A stretch of DNA of 64,000 nucleotides from positions 30,967,870-31,031,869 of the forward strand of contig NC_088712.1 in the NCBI RefSeq assembly GCF_963576615.1. The letters are read 5' to 3'. The DNA comes from Watersipora subatra. Lineage: Eukaryota > Bryozoa > Gymnolaemata > Cheilostomatida > Watersiporidae. The notes beneath the pieces are model-generated. The model had not been told where the DNA came from. It saw only the letters and a list, made by a program, of their open reading frames with translations, and made no database searches. Shown in pieces: positions 24,529 through 35,377 of the stretch. Numbering within the stretch: position 1 is the first letter of the stretch; every line of letters starts with the position of its first letter. The position numbers were made by a program, and so were the translations under genes.

Positions 24529-25250
24529 CCCATTCAGGACTAATTAGTTATTGGTTGACTGCTCCCCCAGCCCAATTAATTTTTCACTAGCCTTACAATT
24601 AAAATAGAGCTACACAAAATTGAGTATAACTAGAGTTCTTTTCAAAATAATCTTGATTTGTTTTTTGCAGCATAACAAAGACATTCCAGGCTACAATGTG
24701 ATATAAATTTTTGTGCACCTTTACAAATTCTACTGACCACAATTTCTAATAATTTTGTGAACTTTTTTTTATCAAAATTGTTTTTCATGTTTCGTAGCAG
24801 CTCACAAGCAGTTTTTTGATACTGACATTGTTGGACCTATGTTAGATTGATAGCAAACTTTATCAGCAGCAAATAAAAAAAAAGATTTCACAATTCCGAG
24901 CAATAGAACAGGTGTTACTAGCTTTTAACCAACACTACGTCACTGACAGTTTTATCAATTATATAATCAAACAATTTGTTAATTTATATTGAAATGCATT
25001 GCAGAGGTTATTATGAATATATTATGCATAAAAAATACTCAAGTTACCAGCTAACAGACAATCAATTACTAGCAAAAAAAATAGGTGTAAAAATACAGTA
25101 AAAAATATTGTAAAAAATACAGTAAAAATGAATATGCATGAAAACGAAACAATATATACATGTATAATAAGGGTGTGTTCATTAAAAAATTATGACACGG
25201 TGAGAGTTATTTGATGCCAACTACACATGCATATTTGCTGCCATTATAAG

Positions 25251-26045
25251 TTAGTTGATGCAGTATTCATCAAATATTGGTGTTGAAGCCCTAGGCTCAT
25301 CAACAATGGCATCATCACTCACAAGCCCTTGACTGTCTTCACCTACATGTAGCAAATATGATCGGTAGTAAGCAACCTATTTGCCTTCAAACTTCTTGTA
25401 CAGCCTAGAAAAAATTGTGCTTTAGTAGTTTTTCAGGGTAAATACCTAATAAAAAATTGAAAATAAGTAGTCTACTGCAGCTAACAATTGGTAATACAAA
25501 TTGCAAATATTTTTTGATACTGTAAATATAAACACAAAAAGTCATGAAGATGATTACTGTGGTAAGTGTCCCCTATCGACCAATATTAGAGTTTAGTGGT
25601 TGAGGCTAGTTTATAGTAGATGTTGAGGTTGAGAAGTATATGCTTGACTAATTGTGGGTTGAACAATTGGATATAAATGAAATAAGAAATTTTTATTATC
25701 TTGTAGTTCTACAAGGAAATCATAAAACTATTGTTTATTATGGGGTAATAGAGTGATGAGTTCATGCTGCAAAAAGATCTAAATTTTATTGGATTGAAAA
25801 TGTTATAATCATGTGTATCATGAAAAAAATCCATATCTTACACTGTTAGAATAAAGTTTGTTAGAAATTCACAAGAAAAATTTCGGCTTTTATCGTTTTT
25901 TTTTCGGTAAAATTCTATAAATAGCCACATAAAACTTACCTTCTTCCATCAGAAAATTCTCATTTTCTTCTTGAACATTACTTTTGTTGCTATTTTCTTC
26001 CCCTGAGCTGATTACTGCATCTAATTCACTTAAAAATTTTGCCAT
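25251..26045 (-). CDS. Candidate two-exon gene for a 65-residue acidic protein
   Basis: Exon 1, 26045-25940, starts MAKFLSELDAVISSGEENSN and ends FLMEE plus one base at donor gaag|gtaagt. Exon 2, 25342-25251, after acceptor tacatgtag, begins by completing Gly and ends DEYCIN then TAA. The phases agree. The product is 65 residues, strongly acidic (about 17 Asp/Glu, very few basic residues), with no membrane segment or signal peptide. It lies wholly inside the TIR element. Upstream of the ATG, gatcGCCATATTGG contains a CArG-like and YY1-like box. No family recognised. It could be an element-encoded accessory protein, a captured host exon pair, or a chance frame; the consistent splice phases and compositional bias argue mildly against chance. 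Confidence 0.45.
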
Positions 26046-26100
26046 CGTTCGGATAAACCTTTTCCAATATGGCGATCATCAAATTTCCAAAACAGTTGAT
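26020..26100 (-). promoter_or_regulatory. Possible promoter/initiator of the small acidic gene
   Basis: Positions 26069-26083 on the minus strand read GATCGCCATATTGGA, matching both an SRF CArG box (CCATATTGG) and a YY1-type GCCATnTT motif, about 25-35 bases before the proposed ATG. No TATA box is evident. Inference only. Confidence 0.25.
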
Positions 26101-26319
26101 ATCTATCACATAATTTGTTAGTTAAAACTTTCTTGTCCAATCACATATTTGGTATCAAAATGATGCCCAGACTCTTAAACTTCGTTTGTTGAATGAATAA
26201 AACCGATGTACCTAAACAGCTAAGCAATAGAGCAAATCAAAGTTTAACCCGAGTACTTCGGGAATGGGCCCTGGAGAGCACAACTCTTCCCGAGGTATTC
26301 GGGAACAGTCCTGAGTGGG

Positions 26320-27390
26320 AAGCTATAGTAATTAGGGATGCTGTGGTAACTAAGGAAGCTGTAGTAACTAAGGAAGCTGTAGTAACAAAGGAGGCTGTAG
26401 AAACTAAGGATGCTGTAGTAACTAAGGATGCTGTAGTAACTAAGGATGCTGTAGTAACTAAGGATGTTGTAGTAACTAAGGAAGCTGTAGTAACTAAGGA
26501 AGCTGTAGTAACTAAGGAAACTATAGTAACTAAGGAAGCTACAGTAACTAAGAAAGCTATAGTAACTAAGGAAGCTATAGTAATTAAGGAAGCTATAGTA
26601 ATTGAAGAAGCTGTAGTGACTGAGGAAGCTGTGGTAACTGAGGAAGCTGTAGTAACTGAGGAAGCTGTAATAACTAACGAAGCTAGAGTAACTAAAGAAG
26701 CTTTAATAACTAGGGAAGCTGTAGTAACTAACAAAGCTGTAGTAACAAAGGAAGTTGTAATAGCTAAGGAAGCTGTAGTAATTGAGGATGCTGTAGTAAC
26801 TAAGGATGCTGTAGTAACTAAGGATGTTGTAGTAACGGAGGAAGCTGTAGTAAGTGAGGAAGCTATAGTAACTAAGGAAGCTATAGTAACTAAGGAAGCT
26901 ATAACAACTAAGGAAGCTATAGTAACTAAGGAAGCTGTAGAAACTAATGAAGCTATAGTAACTGAGGAAGCTATAGTAACTGAAGAAGCTATAGTAACTA
27001 AGGAAGCTGTAGTAACAAAGGAAGCTGTAGTAATTAAGGAAGCTCTAGTAACTAAGAAAGCTGTATTAACTAAGGAAGCTATAGTGACTAAAAAAGCTAT
27101 AATAACTAAGGAAGCTTTAGTAACTAAGGAAGCTATAGTAATTGAGAAAGCTGTAGTAACTGAGAGAGTTGTAGTAACTGAGGAAGTTGTGGTAACTAAG
27201 GAAGTTGTGATAACTGAGGAATCTGTAGTAACCAAACAAGCTGTAGTAACCAAGGAAGCTATAGTAACTAGTGAAGCTTTAGTAACTAGGAAAGCTGTAA
27301 TAACTAGGGAAGCTATAGTAACTAAGGAAGCTATAGCAACTAAGGAAGCTATAGAAACTAAGGAAGCTATAGAAACTAAGGAAAGGCTGT
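26320..27390. repeat. 18-bp minisatellite, right part
   Basis: About 59 units. Its first 448 bp duplicate 24081-24528; the rest (26768-27390) is not duplicated. A plus-strand frame of 416 codons (26193-27443) runs from the end of the TIR element through the array, and a minus-strand frame of 338 codons overlaps it. Both arise because the unit is stop-free, so neither is called as a gene. Confidence 0.93.
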
Positions 27391-27831
27391 TCTTGCTTAG
27401 ATTACTGATGAGAAACTATTTTGGACAAGTCAGCTCCAAATAAAAATATGAAAAGGAATACGCAGAATGTGAAAAACTGCGCGTCTGCTCGTCTGTGCAT
27501 CTGCGCGTTTGTGTGTCTGCACATCTGCACTAGTAAACGTTGTACATTGCCGCATTTTCTGTCTCATTTAATCTAATCTTTAGACCCATATGCTTCGGTG
27601 CCTCTTACGAAATCACTACAAAATTTGGTCTCAATGCAACATCTGGTTTCTGAAGACCAGCCTCTTAAACATAAGCGTTTTGGTGGAAAACGAAAGATAT
27701 CCCAGGATATGCCGGGCTTACGCTAGTACCTATTATTAACATAAGTAATAAATCTATATTTATAAACCTCAATGTTTGTGTGTCTGTTATTCTGTAATTC
27801 TATGAATCGGTATGTCCAGCTATGGCTATTA
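27391..27831. other. Stretch without recognised feature
   Basis: A small ctgcgcgtctg repeat at 27477-27530 is the only structure. The segment aaacgaaagatatcccagga/atgccgggcttacg near 27690-27720 may be a transposon edge but has no partner. Confidence 0.35.
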
Positions 27832-28017
27832 ATTACTTACCAATAGACCTCTCGGGCTAGTGGTAAATAATGCTCAACAGCTCCCATAAACATTAGTTTG
27901 TCGGCTGATTTTCTACTAATAAAACTTATCGGCGTATTAAGATGTAGCGATTTATCGTAATGACTTATGCAATTGGTGAAAGCGAGTTGTGGAAATCAAC
28001 GTAAGTTGACATATTAC

Positions 28018-28205
28018 CATACCTGCCAACTCTCACGCATGGTCGTTAGACTCACGCAATCACCTCAAAGAAAAAATGAGAATGCGTGAGACATGCGTGA
28101 GATTTTTGCCCCAATTTCCACAATTTTATACATACTGTCATTGATACCTCAATTGCCCCAAAACCAAATCTCACGCATTGCCCCACTCTTGGGTTGGCAG
28201 GTCTG
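28018..28205. mobile_element. hAT-type MITE, 188 bp
   Basis: Ends CATACCTGCCAAC and GTTGGCAGGTCTG are inverted repeats with one mismatch. It is flanked by perfect 8-bp duplications CATATTAC (28010-28017 and 28206-28213). Repeat copy 2 at 36955-36965 shows the empty site (acatgttac). The interior is rich in ctcacgcat motifs in both orientations. No coding capacity. Confidence 0.88.
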
Positions 28206-28523
28206 CATATTACATTTTCATGTCGACTAATGTTGACGGCAGTTTCAGCGCAAGTGATACAGGAAACAGCCCAAGTACCTAATTTCTATCGATACGATTC
28301 AACAGCCGCCGTATTAAGAAAAGTCTATGTATTAGTTAATAGAGTTTATTGGTGGTTATTTGGCTAAATACTCATGGCGTAAGTCAAAAGTATTTGTGTA
28401 TTCCTACTCACTTTTAAAAAGCTAGTTATTGCTGCTTGACAATGATATTATTGGTAAATTAAAAAAAAACTGTTTGGTCTCTTTGTTACATCAAAAAGCT
28501 GTTTAACCCTATTACTCTGTTTT

Positions 28524-29918
28524 TTATGACAGAAATAAAGGACCTAAAAGATTTGTCCTAGAACCTGTTAAAACATACACGGAAGTGTCGACTGACCTAA
28601 AAGTGCTTCTGATTTCAACTTTACAAATTCCAGTTACAGATAGAGAAGATTCATCTGCGCTATATATACTACGTTCAGGTTTACTCAAATCCAGACAAAG
28701 CATTTTACTAGTTTCTTCTGTTACCGTAGAAACTTCTGCTCCTGTATCGAGTGTAAACTCAACATTTTTCCCATTTACTTTTAAAACTTGTTTAATGTCA
28801 CTACTACATAGCCCATCTTTATTGCTTTTGGTGAATCTCACTCTAAGTGGACTTTTTCTAAAACTCCTACTTTGTCTATTAGACTTGTACCTATCCCCTG
28901 ATGGGCTTCAACTACTACCACTGCTGCTATATCTCTTACAATCACGTCTAGACTCTTGTCTTTCAATACACTTGTTGCGAGGACAATTCTTAGAAATGTG
29001 ACCTCTCTTTGAGCAAACATAGCACCTAGCACTCGAACAATCCCTAACATGATGTCCTTCCCTGTTACAAGCAAAGCAAATGATACTTCTAGCAGGGGAA
29101 TTATATCGTCTAGGTGATGACCTTTTATAACTTTGCCTACCTCTCCACCCAGGTGAAAAGGTGTCAGATCTAACACTACCTGAACTATCTCTCCTAGGCA
29201 GCCTATAACTAGAACGCTCATCAGGAGATTTCTCAGTTTTTCTAGAAACGCGGCAAACAGGTGCAAGAAAACTACTGTCACTAGATTCCACCTTGATATC
29301 TCTCTTAGCACCACTGATAATAGATTCTGATTCTCTAGCTAAATGTCTAGCTTTCAATCTATTAGATAACTGCTCCCAAGTTAAGTCAGTCTCTTGCATT
29401 AGCCCTTTTCTGGCACCGGAATCACGCAAACCATTCACTGCGAAAGCTACACAAAAGCGCTGCCTTAAATCATCATTACCATCACCGAAATTCATATCTT
29501 TACTCAACTTTTCTACTCTCACCAAGTATTCTCTCTCTTCTTCCCCTAAAGTCTGTGGGACAGTAACAAACTTCATCGTTCTCACAAACACACTCTCCTC
29601 CTTCTCATAATGACCTCTCAAAAGATTTAAAGCCGTTTGATAAGCATCAGCTGCTTGGCTCGCAATATCAAACCCTAAGCTTCTCAGTAACTCCATTCCT
29701 CTACTACCAATAGCGCCCAGTAAAACTAACAGCTTAGTCCTCCCCGCAAAGAGTGGGACCCCACCTTCAGTATTATCCATACGGAACGAAGTAAGCTCAC
29801 ACGCAACCTCAAACTCACTAAGCCAAGACTTAAAAGAACTAGAGACGTTTCCACTATCTAGCCTCCACTTAGGGAAAACACCAACATCTAGCTGTCTAGC
29901 AGCCATAATCGCACACAA
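28524..29918 (-). pseudogene. Gypsy-like gag-protease fragment
   Basis: One continuous minus-strand frame from ATG 29918 (or 29906) to about 28524. It contains a capsid-like gag region (residues about 20-200) and two zinc knuckles, CFACNREGHHVRDC and CYVCSKRGHISKNC (CX2CX4HX4C). After an in-frame TGA at 28908-28910 follows a retropepsin start with LDTGAEVS. The frame stops shortly after the protease (LLGPLFLS) where family-A sequence resumes, so RT, RNase H and integrase are absent. No LTR pair found. Gag is clearly related to the gag at 42454-43440 (shared NGLRD, LTWE and YL-RVE motifs) but is a different subfamily. Confidence 0.82.
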
Positions 29919-30390
29919 CTATGACAACCACTTTTGACACACCTAACAATTAACACCTCGAGGAATCACTATAGCACTACTACGATAATGCTACTCCACT
30001 ACCTATACAATGTGGCAACCCAAATCTATAAATAACAATCACCTACCCGAACAACGCTACGACACAATAGCGTTACCAATTAATATTACCAACCCTCAAC
30101 GATATATTAGAACAACACAGTATAATAACACCCCTCAAGTAATTAATGTAACAACACAGTATCCTGCCTATGACGCCATGTTAAATAACATGCAGGTACA
30201 TACCTTGATACGACACTGTAGAATAAGCTGATCCGTGAGTTGCCGTATAGCTTATATGTCATAGCACCGAGAAGCCAATCAAGCTGTTAATCTGATAGCT
30301 TTAATACCATGGCAAAAGCATCACTTACCTTGACTTGTCTCACCATTGCCTTAAACATCATTAGGCTACATAATTCCTCAAAACACGATT
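29919..30390 (-). mobile_element. Probable 5' leader/LTR region of the gypsy-like fragment
   Basis: Lies upstream of the gag start and before family-A sequence resumes near 30391. It contains a small internal repeat (aacaacacagtat twice). No matching second copy exists in the window, so LTR identity is inferred from position only. Confidence 0.35.
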
Positions 30391-30673
30391 ACACACCAGT
30401 AATGACCAGTGGCACCTAGGCTATTAATTGCAAGCAAGCCTATTCCGAAAAAGAAACATATTTTTGAATCAATTATTGACACTGGTAGACCAGCAACATG
30501 TATTGCTTGTTAATAATGTACGGTAATAGTCATTTTATATATAAAAAAGGTAATATGGTGTGCGCATATTGTCTCGGTTACTGTAACACCATTTGTTTAG
30601 AGCCCGCAGACGACGATATTTCGAAAAATGCGTGGTTTGAAAATATATCTGCAGTACTTTATTGGCAATAATT

Positions 30674-30996
30674 TCATTTCACAAACAGAAATGTTTTTTT
30701 CAAATTATACATACACAAATAGTCAAACAAAAAAAGAAAAAAATCAACAGCCATTAAGATTGAATAAAAAGTTTGATAAATAGTTTTAAAATGCCTTTCT
30801 CTACTAAGAAAACGGATATTAGGTAGAAGATTGTTAAATCGGCTGGCAATATTTTCAAAATAAGTGTTAGTGATTGTATGCAATTTGTTCCTATCACGTA
30901 AGTTGAAATGAGTTGAGAACCTGTAACTGTTATGTAAAAAATGAGGGCACAAACTATAAAAACTTTTGATACTTCGAATTGAAGTAAACTAAACAT
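30674..30996 (-). pseudogene. Possible LINE C-terminal remnant
   Basis: A minus-strand frame reads CPHFLHNSYRFSTHFNLRD then NIASRFNNLLPNIRFLS, resembling the hydrophilic tail that follows the RT domain in many LINE proteins (H-N-x-R followed by N-x-LP-x-x-I). No catalytic motif is included. Low-confidence assignment. Confidence 0.3.
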
Positions 30997-32340
30997 TTAA
31001 CATAGGCAGAGTAAGAAGATGTAAATATTTGGAAAGATCATTCGTTGGAATAATATATGCAGGAATATGATGTAGATTTGCATGAGTCGAAATGCTCTTT
31101 TTTGCAACAAAAATAAATCCTTAGTGACATACTGTATGTTGGAACTAGATTATAATGAATGTGGATACCATAAATAATATGGCAAAATATAATTTAATAA
31201 TAAAATGCAATAGCAGATTTCGAGTTCATGTATGGCCTGCAAAACTGGAGCAGATTCAATGACTTCGTGACCTTACTACAAAATTAAAATAAAATCAAAT
31301 TTTATTAAATGAAATGACAATGACTTATTATATACATACATACATGTTTTTTATGTTTCTGTTCCATCAATGAAATTTGCATATTATAAACCAGGACAAA
31401 GTTTTTTATGAGGATTTCAGTTTTTGATGTTGTAATCCATTTTAAGCTAAAGCAACATTTTTATCATGGTAGAACAGACATGAGTTGTGGATGCGTTAAG
31501 TTATAAATTATAGTTTTTACTACACGTTTTAGAAGTTAATCTAATTTGTTTATATTTGGAGATTCTTTTTAGGCCTCATTTCAAGCTACTTATTTTGTTT
31601 CAAAGGCATATTATTTGACTAATTATTCTGTTTACATGCACAATTTCAATTTTGGTGTGGATTAAATATTTGCTAGTAATATTTCGTTAACAGAGGCTTA
31701 ACGAAATATTGCTTTATTAAGACAATATTTCTTGATGGAATATTGTCTTTTAACTAAAAAGGTTTTAATAAATGCTTCAATAACAAAAATTAGAGGCTTG
31801 AATAAAAAATTAATAAATCGTTATACGCTTGGTCCAAATTATCATTCACGAACCTGACGGTTTTGGAGTGATTTATAATACACAAATAAAATCTGCCAAA
31901 TATTGAATAGGTAAATAAAATTAGTCACAAACTAGGTTGAAATATGTATTTGTTATCCTAATGCTTGATGGAACCAGGCATTTATGCTGGTCACGGTTAA
32001 ACAGTGTTTTCTCTAAAAGTCCACCAAAAGACCTATTGGATATTTTAGACGGTTGATATCTTATTAAAAGCCAACGAAAGAACCAATTTCACGGTAGTTT
32101 TACTGTGAAAGTCATCGGGTAAATATCTGATATCTTAATGCGTAGGGTGCGGCTACAACATACAGAGGGGTGTCGGCGGTGTAGAGCTCTCCAACATGTG
32201 CATAACATTAATACCCTTCTCCTTATTTATAAACAGTCTCTTGCGCGATTACCATGTAAGTAATAATTAAAATAATAATATACAAGATATAATTGATATG
32301 AAATCAACTTGCCATGATTTTTGACACCCAGAAACTGTGT
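30997..32340. other. Stretch without recognised feature
   Basis: Very AT-rich; no exon or element end recognised. Short direct repeats of aaatattg around 31675-31750 only. Confidence 0.4.
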
Positions 32341-32467
32341 AGCAGGGTGGCGGACACGTATTCGCAACCACCAGATATAGCAGTAAGTTGTTCAGCCAAA
32401 CACAGAATGTAATTTCACAGTTCCCATTGCCTTTTAAGCTTTTAATTTAGAATATTCTGCTTTTAAG

Positions 32468-32622
32468 GAGCGAAATGTCGAGGTGATCTCATGAGAGTTT
32501 CGGAAAGCTTATCATCTATCACGACCGGTGCCGGGGATTTACGCTTGCATCAATCAAGAGCAAACAAACCTGGAGTTGAACCACAGTTTGACACATTAGC
32601 AACTGCAGAAGAGGCAGCTGAG
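32468..32622 (+). CDS. Candidate isolated exon, function unknown
   Basis: Between acceptor gcttttaag and donor gctgag|gtagtt, one frame reads AKCRGDLMRVSESLSSITTG then RANKPGVEPQFDTLATAEEA, a composition unlike the AT-rich surroundings. It starts in phase 1 and ends in phase 0. A possible neighbour at 32342-32392 (gacacccag|AAACTG .. atagca|gtaagt) does not match in phase. No family recognised. The lack of a consistent partner keeps confidence low. Confidence 0.28.
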
Positions 32623-33600
32623 GTAGTTTTACTTACAATACCTTACAATAATGCAGTGTCTAGATTACTCTAATCTATTTGGTAGAAATATATTGCAGCT
32701 TGCCATTGTGTACCTTTCATATATTCTAAAGTCAACAAGGAAGTACTGACAAAGTTTAGAATCCTTTTCTGATTGTAAACTATTACTCATTACCAACTTA
32801 TATCAGTAAACTCATGATACTAACATTGTCTTGTTTAATATCCAAGTTTATTATTGTAAATAGATGTTGTAAACACCACTCAAAGAAGGCCTTAAATTCT
32901 GTTTGAGGTTTTAAAACCTAAAACTTGACAAGTAACAGTGAATATGATTCAGAACTGGTGAGGTATGTTTTTGAGGAAGCAGTAGTAAAGCCTTCAGGAG
33001 GAATACTAACTCTTGCTAGTTAAACGTGTGACCAAATCAAGATGGATAACTACATGTCTGTAGCAGTTGGTAGTTATGGTTTAACAAGTAATTCTTTTAA
33101 AGAAATAAATATTTATTAATTACGCAACAACGAAAATAACATTTAAGTTATTTGGAAACAGAACAAAAAGTAAGTAAAAGAATTCTACAGCACTTTTTAT
33201 TCAGTTCTGACTTCACAGCGGAATGAGTAGCCGAAGTATCAATAAAGCCACTCTCAGAGTCAGCGATATGATTAAAGCTGGCAGCGCTGCCAAACAGTGT
33301 CAATTATTATGCGTTCGAGTCAACTTTTTGATAATTAAGATGTTCATGTGTTTTGACTCTCCTCAGTTGATGTCCATTAAGCATCTCTTTTTTAAGCAGA
33401 ATTTTATTACTTATTTCATTTCTTTCCTCGGAGTTGTCTTCTTCCAGAAAGTATATGTTATCAGCAACACAGGCCGCTGTAATGCAAAAGTAACTTAGTA
33501 TCATAGTAGTAACATCATGTAATTAGTAGTAAAATCTAGCTTATCATTTTACTAACACTAGTACAGTTCAAGATATTATTTAATGAAAGATTCAAATGCA
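32623..33600. other. Mostly unassigned; weak exon-like frame at 33216-33310
   Basis: A plus frame after acceptor cttcacag (33218) reads GMSSRSINKATLRVSDMIKA and GSAAKQCQLL and has no stop until 33498. No good donor or partner was found, so it is noted but not called as a gene. Confidence 0.25.
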
Positions 33601-33609
33601 TGAAAGCTG

Positions 33610-33643
33610 TTTTTATTACCCGGCAATGCCCGGGTAATAAAAA
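33610..33643. other. Perfect 14-bp-arm hairpin
   Basis: TTTTTATTACCCGG, loop caatgc, CCGGGTAATAAAAA: arms fully complementary. It stands alone; it could be a MITE tip, the fused ends of a deleted element, or a termination or processing hairpin. No flanking duplication seen. Confidence 0.7.
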
Positions 33644-33925
33644 ACTCTGGACAAAAAATGGATTTGTATTTAACATATAACAATATTTGCCATTCTAACT
33701 TTCAAACTACATATCATGAAAGAAGTGTTCTGTGTGGTTGAAATAAATCAAAAGAGAAAATAAAAACAACTGTAAAGCTTTTCAAACTTTGTCAAACAAC
33801 TGTAACTAAAAGTCTTGTGCAGGACAACTAAATTAAAAATAAACAAAACAAATATAAAGGTTTTCAAATCACTGTAAAATTGAGATTTCATAACTTTCAG
33901 CGATACATATATTTTAATAACGTAC

Positions 33926-34055
33926 AGTGGAACCCCGGTTTTTGAACATAATCCGTTCCAGAATGTTTTTTGCAATCTGAAACAATTTTTCCTATTAGAA
34001 TGAATGTAAGTAAATTTTAATCCATTCCAAGGCGAGAAAACAACTTTGGTAAACT
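33926..34055. mobile_element. Possible MITE end (acagtggaaccccggtt)
   Basis: The string acagtggaaccccggttttt followed by gaacataatccgttccag resembles the termini of a widespread class of short DNA transposons in animals. A partner inverted end was not found downstream, so the extent is unknown. Confidence 0.3.
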
Positions 34056-34421
34056 ATTTTGCATTTCACAACATTAACTGTAGTGTATACTGCATATTAT
34101 GAATAAAAATGAGTAGATATAGATCGTGTTTAATTTTAATGAAAGGTTTTCTATTTATGATGATAGAAAAAGAAAACAAAAGTAAACGTTTCGTATTTTT
34201 TGCTTTTGAATCATCATAAACATTGAAGGTTAAGATACAACGACAAAAGTTGCCCAAATTGATAATGAAACAGCAAAGAAATGCAACGGATTGGTTACAT
34301 CAAAAATCGTAGAAAAAAGAAAATCTAAACAGCAATGGCACGTTTACTTTACATCTTTGAAGGAGAATCCTCTTTCAAAACAATTTAGGGTAACTCGACT
34401 GGAGGGGTTATCTCCCTAGCA

Positions 34422-35369
34422 CAGGGGTCAGCAACCCGCGGCTCCGGAGCGGCAAACGGCTCTTTCATCCCCTCACTCCGGCTCCCTCTGACTTTGAATT
34501 TTTTTCCTGTTTTTACCATATGCTGAGTAATTAGTAAAAATATAGAAGTTTTGTCACTAGGTTTTGTAATATAATTTAGAATTTTTTAATTATGGTGATA
34601 AATAAAACATTTTTGCTTAATGTTCGTCATTAACTATGCGCCAATAAAATTTCCAAAACTACACCAGCCGACATTACACTTCTTGATTTTTTTACCCCAG
34701 GTAGGCAAACTATGGCAAATACTAAGGAAAGAAAAGTGGGAGAGAAAAATAGAACATTTAATCCTACATGGGCTAATTCGTTTGCTTTCACTGCTGATGA
34801 GACTGATTCACCAGTTTGCTGAATATGTAGTGAAAATGGGCAAACAAAAGGTCAAATGCCGCATTACACTTTCAGAATGAACATGCAGCCTCTGCTCAAA
34901 AATATCCAGAGTGAGATGAGAGAAAAAAGGCCATTTCGAAACTGATGCCTACGGCTAATTAGAGCAACTATCGCTGCATGAATGATATTTGCTGCAAATA
35001 AAATTTCAGTTCGGCGTTTTGTTAAAAGAAGGACTGAATTAAACATGAAGTTTCAATTTTTCTTGAAAGTAACCTTATCAACAAAGTAATGTTTTCATGT
35101 TACGGTCAAGTTATTATTAGCTATTTTATTGTTCTTTGCAAAAGTAAAATTTTTTTCTCAGCAGGTAAATCATTATACATGCTACACCTTTTTATTTTAT
35201 GTTGTAAACATGGTACAAAAGCATTAACAGCTAAACAAAAATGCTACATGTACTATTTATGTATTTTTTAATTTACAATATCGAAGAAGATTTGTGGCTC
35301 CCACTGCGTTTTTTTCTGCAGAAAATGGGTCGAACTGGCTCTTTGAGTGGAAAAGGTTGCAGACCCCTG
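34422..35369 (+). mobile_element. hAT element, 948 bp, internally deleted
   Basis: Starts CAGGGGTCAGCAACC and ends GGTTGCAGACCCCTG (inverted repeats, one mismatch). Flanks CCCTAGCA (34414-34421) and CCTTAGCA (35370-35377) are an 8-bp target duplication with one difference. Subterminal gcggctccggagcggcaaac and gtggctcccac motifs match the well-known cggctcc-rich hAT termini. The interior retains only the start of a transposase. Confidence 0.88.
34712..34940 (+). pseudogene. hAT transposase N-terminal remnant (BED-finger region)
   Basis: From ATG 34712: MANTKERKVGEKNRTFNPTW then DSPVC-stop-ICSENGQTK. The layout K-R-K..N..F-x-x-x-W..PVCxIC is that of BED-type zinc-finger N-termini of hAT transposases (ZBED/GTF2IRD2 relatives). 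A TGA sits between the two finger Cys residues and further stops follow. The DDE domain is gone. Confidence 0.7.
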
Positions 35370-35377
35370 CCTTAGCA

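Larger units (their letters stand above)
24529..26319. mobile_element. Terminal-inverted-repeat element inside the 18-bp minisatellite
   Basis: The left end CCCATTCAGGACT (24529) and right end AGTCCTGAGTGGG (26307-26319) are inverted copies with one mismatch. Weaker similarity extends inward (gactgctccccca-gccca versus gttgtgctctccagggccca). Near the right end are two hairpins, CCCGA-gtact-TCGGG (26248-26262) and CCCGA-ggtat-TCGGG (26289-26303). No transposase is visible. CCC..GGG termini recall piggyBac-type elements, but no TTAA target duplication is seen; instead 448 bp of minisatellite flanks both sides. Probably a non-autonomous DNA element. The interior carries a candidate small spliced gene on the minus strand. 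Confidence 0.6.
27832..30508. repeat. Dispersed repeat family A, copy 1 (interrupted)
   Basis: Sequence from ttaccaatagacctctcg to gaccagcaacatgtattgc recurs at 36511-45063 in the same orientation with about 10% difference. In this copy the repeat comprises 27832-28017, 28214-28527 and about 30391-30508. It is interrupted by a MITE (28018-28205) and a gypsy-like gag-protease fragment (about 28528-30390). A third, more diverged piece is at 50955-51050. No coding capacity or terminal repeats found, so the class is unknown. Confidence 0.8.

Noticed and set aside
24529-26319. Assignment to piggyBac on the basis of CCC..GGG ends
   Set aside because: No TTAA target duplication and no transposase; kept as unclassified TIR element.
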